DNA of 9,668 nt from an uncultured Eubacterium sp. Its GTDB lineage: Bacteria; Bacillota; Clostridia; Lachnospirales; Lachnospiraceae. A program made the position numbers and the translations under genes. Positions within the stretch are counted from its first letter, which is position 1. Each line of letters begins with the position of its first letter. Location: the NCBI GenBank assembly GCA_947573465.1, contig CANPET010000052.1, positions 1 to 9,668 of the forward strand, read 5' to 3'. Below, in pieces: positions 1 to 3,549 of this stretch. The notes under the pieces are model-generated. The model saw only the letters and a list, made by a program, of their open reading frames with translations, did not search any database and was not told where the DNA came from.

Positions 1-220
1 CAATTTTCACTATAGGAATAGGTCCGTCATACTGTTCCTGATCATTTAATTTACTCAGAAATTGCTTACTGATTTCTTCCATTTCTCTATTTTTATATAC
101 ATACCCCTCTTGTCTTCTGTTTCTAATTTCATTTGTAATATTTTCAAACATTTTTCTCTCATTCTCTCTTTGACTAATTTTCCGTAATTTATATTCATTA
201 AAATTGATTGTTTTACACAC
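1..220 (-). CDS. Hypothetical protein, 5' part only, GTG start, cut by the left edge
   Basis: The frame stays open for 73 codons from a GTG at 220-218 to the window edge and is too short for a routine ORF screen. A strong ribosome binding site (GGAGGG) lies 7 nt upstream of the GTG. The nearer ATG, at 225-223, is followed at once by TAG, so it cannot start this gene. The product starts MCKTINFNEYKLRKISQRE and is charged and mostly helical, rich in Lys, Arg, Glu and Asn; it reaches YDGPIPIVKI at the edge. I recognise no family. A good minus-strand promoter lies at 385-413, leaving a leader of roughly 160 nt with tiny upstream ORFs. A downstream start at the ATG at 151-149 is possible but has a poorer ribosome binding site. 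The open frame, the ribosome binding site and the promoter are seen; function is unknown. Confidence 0.62.
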   Translation of the reverse strand, partial: MCKTINFNEYKLRKISQRENERKMFENITNEIRNRRQEGYVYKNREMEEISKQFLSKLNDQEQYDGPIPIVKI

Positions 221-384
221 TACATTACCCTCCAATAAACATAGTAATTCTTTAGCGTAGTAATTCAACCAATATATAAAAATGAATCAAATTATTTTTA
301 TCTCCATTGGCTCTTTTTGTTTGTTTTTGTCATAAACATTTAGCTAATTATTTCAGAACGAACGATTTTCAAATAAATTATAAT

Positions 385-413
385 GCTATACCATATAAAA
401 GCATTTTTGTCAA
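385..413 (-). promoter_or_regulatory. Candidate sigma-A promoter with extended -10
   Basis: On the minus strand a perfect -35 TTGACA (413-408) is followed after 17 nt by TATAGC (390-385), preceded by TGG, so it reads as an extended -10 element. It points at the partial gene starting at 220. The leader between them is about 160 nt long. Confidence 0.6.
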
Positions 414-441
414 TTATTTCATAAATAGACTAACATAATTT

Positions 442-453
442 GACAAATTTGTC
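442..453. promoter_or_regulatory. Perfect 12-bp palindrome, possible operator
   Basis: GACAAATTTGTC is a perfect palindrome about 30 bp upstream of the -35 of the leftward promoter at 385-413, a usual place for a regulator to bind. The GACAAA/TTTGTC half-sites recur in the 9-bp hairpin at 574-595. No regulator can be assigned. Confidence 0.35.
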
Positions 454-485
454 TATATATACAAAGCAACAATCTTTTTCTTTTT

Positions 486-660
486 AACTTCGGTCCCACC
501 GGGTCCAAAGTTATCAGAGGGATTGGGATACTTCCCAAATATCATCAGGGGATTGGGGAATTTCCCCAACAAGCTATTTGTCGTCAGACAAATAGGAAGC
601 TTGCTTATATTTCTTCGAAATATAATTCCCGGGCAAAGCCCGGGCTTCCCCTCCGGGGGA
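486..660. ncRNA. Cluster of seven consecutive hairpins (structured RNA or single-stranded DNA element)
   Basis: Seven short inverted repeats lie almost end to end: 486-512 (AACTTCGG with CCAAAGTT around CCC/GGG; one pair is G-U only as minus-strand RNA); 523-538 (TTGGG/CCCAA); 553-569 (TTGGGGAA/TTCCCCAA); 574-595 (CTATTTGTC, loop GTCA, GACAAATAG, 9 bp); 605-625 (TTATATTTC, loop TTC, GAAATATAA, 9 bp); 628-644 (CCCGGGC, loop AAA, GCCCGGG, 7 bp); 647-660 (TCCCC/GGGGA). The second and third belong to a tandem duplication of about 28 nt (514-540 and 541-570). No stem is followed by a U-tract on either strand, so these are not a row of terminators. The region contains no credible gene. It could be a structured RNA, a single-strand replication origin or transfer origin, or a protein-binding array. 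The remainder of the gene-free stretch 221-763 holds the promoter, palindrome and terminator listed separately. Confidence 0.55.
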
Positions 661-703
661 GATATTGAAAAAAATCTGATTTTCTCTATCCCTTTAGTGT
701 ATA

Positions 704-740
704 AAAATAACGCATATGTCTATGACATACACGTTATTTT
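704..740. terminator. Bidirectional hairpin terminator
   Basis: AAAATAACG (704-712) pairs perfectly with CGTTATTTT (732-740). After a symmetrical CA/CA internal loop, TATGTC (715-720) pairs with GACATA (724-729) around a TAT loop. T-rich sequence follows on both strands. It would end the leftward transcript of the small genes at 1228-764 and also block anything entering from the hairpin cluster on its left. Confidence 0.65.
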
Positions 741-763
741 CTTTAAATAAATATAAATTTGTT

Positions 764-874
764 TTAACTTAATAACTTTACCCAAAATGCCAATATCAAG
801 TATATGTACATTAATACACTTATAGCAACATGCATATTTGTTTTTAATTCTCTCTTTCTCTGCTCTCTCGTCAT
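764..874 (-). CDS. Small single-span membrane protein (36 aa)
   Basis: ATG at 874-872 to TAA at 766-764, preceded by a good ribosome binding site (GAGGGG, 6-7 nt before the ATG). The product starts MTREQRKRELKTN, a very basic N-terminus, then has one hydrophobic helix at about residues 14-32 (including ISVLMYIYLILAFW) and ends in KLLS. This predicts a small inner-membrane protein with its N-terminus in the cytoplasm. It lies 75 nt after the stop of the cysteine-cluster gene and before the terminator at 704-740, so the two are probably co-transcribed. Membrane peptides of this size on mobile elements can be toxins, holin-like proteins, anchors or regulators of a membrane partner; nothing in the sequence chooses among these. 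No antisense RNA antitoxin is evident. The ORF is too short for a routine screen, but the ribosome binding site and the basic-plus-hydrophobic layout make it credible. Confidence 0.6.
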   Translation of the reverse strand: MTREQRKRELKTNMHVAISVLMYIYLILAFWVKLLS

Positions 875-949
875 AATTTTCCCCTCTTTTCTGTTTGTTT
901 AATATATTTATTACCAGCTTTGTAATTGCTGCATATGCTTCAGATTCGC

Positions 950-1228
950 TTATGCATAATAGTAATTGTAGACCTCCAATCTTTCCGTATAGCGAATATC
1001 CAGAACTTTTTCAAATGCTTCCTTGACTATTGGAAGAACATTCCCACCTATTTTGATTGTCTTTGCAATCGCCATCATTTCATCGGATGTTTTGTCATAG
1101 ATGTAATTTACTACATTCTCAAAAATTTCGGCTTTTTGTTGGAGAATGCAGCCACTCCATAACTGATTTTCTGTTCCGCTACATTCAATTCCTAAACAAG
1201 TACATCTTTCGCACATTATGTTTAACAT
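950..1228 (-). CDS. Small cysteine-cluster protein, possibly metal-binding (92 aa)
   Basis: The start ATG at 1228 follows a strong AGGAGG ribosome binding site with 8-nt spacing. The N-terminus carries five cysteines at residues 6, 9, 11, 16 and 27 (pattern CxxCxC, then C, then WSGC), with the segment CSGTENQLWSGC at 16-27. The spacing suggests a small zinc- or iron-sulfur-binding knuckle, though this is not proven. Residues 28-92 are predicted helical without cysteine (AEIFENVVNYIYDKTSDEM, then KEAFEKVLDIRY). I do not recognise a named family; small proteins with C-x-GT and W-x-GC motifs occur on Clostridia mobile elements as far as I recall. The gene has a leader of more than 500 nt containing a 44-nt duplication, tiny upstream ORFs and a large hairpin, so its expression may be controlled at the RNA level. 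The 36-aa membrane protein follows 75 nt downstream. Confidence 0.72.
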   Translation of the reverse strand: MLNIMCERCTCLGIECSGTENQLWSGCILQQKAEIFENVVNYIYDKTSDEMMAIAKTIKIGGNVLPIVKEAFEKVLDIRYTERLEVYNYYYA

Positions 1229-1250
1229 CTTCTTTTCCTCCTGGTTTTAA

Positions 1251-1384
1251 TTTAAATTTGCTTCCGGTCTGTCCGGGATTGGGTGCTTTTCATTTCAGCT
1301 AAGTATTTACGTTTTCATGATTCTTTACCTCTCTTTCTTTTTTAAATTTGCTTCCGTATATGTCGGTGTTTGGTATGCTTGCAT
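1251..1384. repeat. Two direct repeats of about 44 nt, 90 bp apart, in the leader of the cysteine-cluster gene
   Basis: TTTAAATTTGCTTCCG occurs identically at 1251-1266 and 1341-1356, exactly 90 bp apart. Similarity continues with a few differences to about 1293 and 1384 (both copies end in CAT on the plus strand). Read leftward, each copy lies just before a Shine-Dalgarno-like site: one serves the gene at 1228, the other (GAGAGG) precedes an ATG at 1318 that meets TAA after three codons. This looks like a tandem duplication of the leader in which the outer copy has decayed or acts as an upstream regulatory ORF. Confidence 0.6.
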
Positions 1385-1386
1385 AC
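1373..1386. other. Short hairpin beside the first core hairpin
   Basis: GTATGC (1373-1378) pairs perfectly with GCATAC (1381-1386) around a 2-nt TT spacer. It sits 5 nt from the extended hairpin at 1392-1467, in the position that the 8-bp hairpin at 3071-3089 holds relative to the second copy. Confidence 0.45.
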
Positions 1387-1391
1387 GAAAA

Positions 1392-1467
1392 AGAGTATTT
1401 AAAAAATTTCTGACAAGGGCGTGCGCAGCACGTGCATTTTACCCTTGCAGAAATTTGAGAATACTCT
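1392..1467. ncRNA. Extended hairpin containing the shared core, copy 1
   Basis: Nested perfect stems, from outside in: AGAGTATT (1392-1399) with AATACTCT (1460-1467); AAATTTCTG (1404-1412) with CAGAAATTT (1448-1456); an unpaired A at 1413; CAAGGG (1414-1419) with CCCTTG (1442-1447); CGTGC (1420-1424) with GCACG (1428-1432) closing a 3-nt GCA loop. A 9-nt one-sided bulge lies at 1433-1441. The core 1411-1449 is repeated with 37 of 39 identities at 3118-3156. Two overlapping ORFs through this area on the minus strand have no ribosome binding site and are best explained by the structure. The transcribed strand is not certain: neighbouring genes run leftward, but several wobble pairs in the two structured regions favour plus-strand RNA. 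Confidence 0.6.
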
Positions 1468-1588
1468 AGTATGCAGTAAGCATCCAAATGCCGTCCATAT
1501 ACAGCAAATAAAAAAGAGGTAATTGTGCATGAAAACATAAATACAGCGTCCGTTTCCAACACGTAACGGGATAAGGAATATAACAATC

Positions 1589-1685
1589 CCGTCCCACCGG
1601 CAGGGGACGGTGGCAATATAATATGTGGGGTCATTGTACATTTATGTATAATGACCTCGCTTATTATATTGGTGGGGTGGGACGG
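1589..1685. ncRNA. Long nested stem-loop with an alternative pairing
   Basis: CCGTCCCACC (1589-1598) pairs perfectly with GGTGGGACGG (1676-1685). Inside, AATATAATA (1615-1623) pairs with TATTATATT (1662-1670). At the tip, GGTCATT (1629-1635) pairs with AATGACC (1650-1656) and TACAT (1637-1641) with ATGTA (1644-1648). CCGTCCC at 1589-1595 can instead pair with GGGACGG at 1604-1610, which excludes the long-range stem: a possible two-state switch, or simply repeated G/C blocks. Together with the stems at 1392-1467 and 1687-1735 this accounts for most of the gene-free stretch 1229-1770. Confidence 0.55.
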
Positions 1686-1686
1686 A

Positions 1687-1735
1687 CAAGAGTGCAGGCA
1701 AACAATTACTTGCTATTTATTTGGCTGCGCTCTTG
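1687..1735. other. 11-bp stem with 27-nt loop
   Basis: CAAGAGTGCAG (1687-1697) pairs with CTGCGCTCTTG (1725-1735). The one non-Watson-Crick position is U-G if the RNA is plus-strand and A-C if it is minus-strand. The stem directly abuts the terminator of the DUF5688-type gene and the nested stem at 1589-1685. Confidence 0.45.
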
Positions 1736-1767
1736 AAAAAACAGGTGGATGCAACGCACCCACCTGT
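1736..1767 (-). terminator. Intrinsic terminator after the DUF5688-type gene
   Basis: Read leftward: ACAGGTGG and GTGC pair with GCAT and CCACCTGT around a GTT loop (12 bp with one G-U), followed by six U's. It begins 3 nt past the stop codon of the 299-aa gene. Confidence 0.8.
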
Positions 1768-1770
1768 CAC

Positions 1771-2670
1771 CTACAGCATTTCAATTTTATCATTTCTGCA
1801 TATATAGAGACTGTCACTTAATTTGTCTTCAATATCCAAATTACAATTTACACTGCGTACCAGTTCTTTTAATTTTTCTATGTTTTCATAATTGAGTGTA
1901 ACAATACATTCATGAATACTAGAGGGAATGATAATGAATTCAGAAACACCTAATTTTTCACAAACTATTTTTCTGGCTTCAGAACAGAGAATAGCAGAAG
2001 CTCCTTTACACTTCTGTATTGTTGAAACAACATACATAGGTAATACAATCTCTTCTCTAACCGTATCTTTCATTTCTGTGACATCCACTTCATCGATGCC
2101 GATAAGTTCTTCAATATCCTCTTTTATCATACCTATTAATAAATCAGCCATATCATACACTCTTACATCTTTTCTCTGATTTTGGACAGCCAACTCATAC
2201 ACTTCTGACAAATTCATTCCAAGTGCTTCAAGTTGTATATTCTTCATTTTACAAGACATCATCCCATCCGGACATTCAATCGCAATATAAAATATTGCCA
2301 ATAAATCTGTGTTTTCTATTCTGTAATAACAAATCCCTTCATTTTGTAACATAGAAATATTAGTTTCGGATACAAGCATCGGACGAAGATGCGTTGAGAT
2401 ATATTCATATGTAAATTCTGGCAGTTTTGACATAATGTCAATACTGGTAAGTTCTTCATATTGGTCTATCAGATATTCAACTACCTCATTATCATTTTTA
2501 TAAAACCAATCATCTTCATATATGGTTGGTGCTGAAATTGAACTGTTCAACAGCCTGTATGCATTCCTGCAGTGATTATTTTTCCACAAACTACAATATT
2601 GTACTGCAAACTCACACCCCCTTTTTTCCAACAATTCATTTAGTATTGTTTCTCTCTCTTTCATGTTCAT
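1771..2670 (-). CDS. DUF5688 family protein (299 aa)
   Basis: The start ATG at 2670 has an AAAGGAG ribosome binding site 5 nt upstream. The protein matches what I know of the DUF5688 family, common in Lachnospiraceae and related gut Clostridia, often in several copies and near mobile elements; its function is unknown. Recognisable points: an N-terminal helical part with a bulky EDDWFYKNDNEVVEYLIDQY segment (52-71), a central beta strand pattern ICYYRIENTDLLAIFYIAI (113-131), and a C-terminal half with PMYVVST (211-217), GASAILCSEARK (223-234) and PSSIHE (249-254), the family's most typical motif. There is no signal peptide or membrane helix, so it is probably cytoplasmic. It stands alone between terminators at 2708-2741 and 1736-1767, so it needs its own promoter or readthrough; a small GCC-GAAA-GGC hairpin lies just before the ribosome binding site. 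The family call is from recalled motifs, not a search. Confidence 0.8.
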   Translation of the reverse strand: MNMKERETILNELLEKRGCEFAVQYCSLWKNNHCRNAYRLLNSSISAPTIYEDDWFYKNDNEVVEYLIDQYEELTSIDIMSKLPEFTYEYISTHLRPMLVSETNISMLQNEGICYYRIENTDLLAIFYIAIECPDGMMSCKMKNIQLEALGMNLSEVYELAVQNQRKDVRVYDMADLLIGMIKEDIEELIGIDEVDVTEMKDTVREEIVLPMYVVSTIQKCKGASAILCSEARKIVCEKLGVSEFIIIPSSIHECIVTLNYENIEKLKELVRSVNCNLDIEDKLSDSLYICRNDKIEML

Positions 2671-2707
2671 AGTGACTCCTTTCCGCCTTTCGGCAATGAC
2701 CTTAATA

Positions 2708-2741
2708 TAAAATAAAAGAGCCTGGGATTACTCCCAAACTC
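2708..2741 (-). terminator. Intrinsic terminator overlapping the stop codon of the 101-aa gene
   Basis: Read leftward: GAGTTTGGGA (2741-2732) pairs with TCCCAGGCTC (2727-2718), 10 bp with two G-U pairs, around a GTAA loop, followed by TTTTATTTTAT. The TAA stop at 2730-2728 is in the loop and the last codons (Val-Trp-Glu) form the left arm. Confidence 0.8.
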
Positions 2742-3033
2742 TATATTTACTAGAAAACCCCTGACTGTATGTATGTCCAATTATACATAACAAAACGTCA
2801 TCCCAGGTCTTTTTCCGATATGCCGGCATTCGTTTTGTAGCTCTTTTCAACCAAAAACCTAAATAGTTATATTCTTCAATGTCATGTAAATCAAACCTGT
2901 ATTTAAGTTCTGCCGGCTCATCTTCACGATTCCGTTCTCTCATCTGTTCCAATCGAAGTTCTGATACATCCAACACTTCAATTTCAACAATCCCTTTATG
3001 AAGACTTACTGAACAAATTTCTATCATATACAT
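2728..3033 (-). CDS. Hypothetical protein (101 aa)
   Basis: The start ATG at 3033 follows a strong GGGAGGAG ribosome binding site 4-5 nt upstream; a second ATG two codons later (3027) is less well placed. I recognise no family. The N-terminal third is probably beta (IEICSVSLHKGIVEIEVLDV, 4-23), then comes a charged helix (ELRLEQMRERNRED, 25-38), and then a basic and aromatic C-terminal half (GFWLKRATKRMPAYRKKTWDD, 59-79; ending YRVWE). There is no signal peptide or membrane segment. The start lies about 70 nt from the core hairpin copy at 3101-3174 and 38 nt from an 8-bp hairpin at 3071-3089, and the gene ends inside its own terminator, so it forms a compact single-gene unit. Folded leader plus small gene resembles the arrangement at the cysteine-cluster gene; the two proteins are not similar to each other. 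Confidence 0.72.
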   Translation of the reverse strand: MYMIEICSVSLHKGIVEIEVLDVSELRLEQMRERNREDEPAELKYRFDLHDIEEYNYLGFWLKRATKRMPAYRKKTWDDVLLCIIGHTYSQGFSSKYRVWE

Positions 3034-3070
3034 TTCTCCTCCCGAATTTTATTAGATTGTCATGGTGCAA

Positions 3071-3089
3071 TGCATCAACGTTTGATGCA
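3071..3089. other. 8-bp hairpin between the second core copy and the 101-aa gene
   Basis: TGCATCAA (3071-3078) pairs perfectly with TTGATGCA (3082-3089) around CGT. There is no U-tract next to it, so it is not an intrinsic terminator. It lies 11 nt from the extended hairpin at 3101-3174, like the small hairpin at 1373-1386 beside copy 1. Confidence 0.5.
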
Positions 3090-3100
3090 ATTTCGTCACA

Positions 3101-3174
3101 CTGCGTTGGTGTGAAAGTGACAAGGGCGTGCACAGCACGTACATTTTACCCTTGCACTTTTACTCCATAAGCAG
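3101..3174. ncRNA. Extended hairpin containing the shared core, copy 2
   Basis: From outside in: CTGC (3101-3104) with GCAG (3171-3174); TGG (3107-3109) with CCA (3165-3167); GTG (3111-3113) with TAC (3161-3163), where G3113-T3161 is a wobble only on the plus strand; AAAGTG (3114-3119) with CACTTT (3155-3160); an unpaired A at 3120; CAAGGG (3121-3126) with CCCTTG (3149-3154); CGTGC (3127-3131) with GCACG (3135-3139). The 9-nt bulge is at 3140-3148. Its core differs from copy 1 at only two positions, one in the 3-nt loop and one in the bulge. The outer stems have different sequences in the two copies but pair in both, so structure is what is conserved. Confidence 0.6.
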
Positions 3175-3282
3175 TAGAAATTACAGCTTCAAACGTGCAT
3201 ACACTCAGACAATCAAATTTAGAGGAAAAAAATTTATGATAGAAATTTGTTTGTATAGTCGTCCTTCATATTCAAGCTAAAA

Positions 3283-3452
3283 CAAACCTCTTATCTAAGT
3301 GCTTGCACGCTGATGAGAGGTTTGCATGCACGCCACTATGACAGGCTCTGCCTGGCACTATTATGTGGCGTTGCAATCCTGCCCGGAAGGGCTGGCAATA
3401 GAAAGCGCAGTGTGCTGCCTGTTGCCATACTTCCGGCATTTATGACGGAAGT
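3283..3452. ncRNA. Series of hairpins, probable structured RNA
   Basis: Consecutive stems: CAAACCTCTTATC (3283-3295) with GATGAGAGGTTTG (3312-3324), 13 bp with one U-G pair on the plus strand, enclosing GTGC/GCAC; CGCCAC (3331-3336) with GTGGCG (3365-3370), enclosing CAGGC/GCCTG (3342-3354); GCCC-GGAA-GGGC (3381-3392), a GNRA-type loop on the plus strand; GGCAA (3394-3398) with TTGCC (3422-3426), enclosing GCAG/CTGC (3407-3418); ACTTCCG (3429-3435) with CGGAAGT (3446-3452). No ORF here has a ribosome binding site. With the core hairpin at 3101-3174 this explains most of the gene-free stretch 3034-3549. The wobble position and the GNRA-type loop favour plus-strand RNA, which could end at the terminator at 3498-3541 (five T's follow it on that strand). 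Confidence 0.5.
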
Positions 3453-3497
3453 TACCAATCTACCTATGAAATTTAAGTGATAAGTATAATTTTCCTC

Positions 3498-3541
3498 AAA
3501 AAAAAAAAAGAACCTAACAAGCCAATCAGACTTGTTAGGTT
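3498..3541 (-). terminator. Very strong intrinsic terminator after the polyvalent operon
   Basis: AACCTAACAAG (3511-3521) pairs perfectly with CTTGTTAGGTT (3531-3541) around a 9-nt loop. Read leftward the stem is followed by one C and then twelve U's (3509-3498). It begins 8 nt after the stop of the 1061-aa gene. On the plus strand the stem ends in five T's, so it could also stop rightward transcription, more weakly. Confidence 0.92.
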
Positions 3542-3549
3542 TTTACTTA

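Noticed and set aside
434..468. Plus-strand promoter at TTGACA (440-445) leading into the hairpin cluster
   Set aside because: The only -10-like TATATA is 8-9 nt away instead of about 17, and the hexamer at correct spacing does not resemble a -10.
511..569. G-quadruplex (GGG-N3-GGG and GGGG-N3-GGGG)
   Set aside because: The two G pairs are about 20 nt apart and each G block has a perfect complementary C block next to it, so ordinary hairpins are favoured.
486..660. Retron non-coding RNA or CRISPR array
   Set aside because: No reverse transcriptase gene is in the window, and the stems differ in sequence with no regular repeat-spacer pattern.
523..750. 75-aa plus-strand ORF through the hairpin cluster
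   Set aside because: It has no ribosome binding site, its codons simply read through inverted repeats, and it crosses the terminator hairpin at 704-740.
926..1302. Plus-strand ORFs of 78 and 81 aa
   Set aside because: They are antisense to the cysteine-cluster gene and lack ribosome binding sites.
1299..1641. Two overlapping minus-strand ORFs of 111 and 80 aa
   Set aside because: Both start inside the nested stem at 1589-1685 with no Shine-Dalgarno site and run through the core hairpin. The peptide read from the core is produced by a structured repeat.
1411..3157. Core hairpins as ends of an insertion sequence or composite element
   Set aside because: The copies are in direct, not inverted, orientation. 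There is no transposase between them and no target-site duplication that I can see.
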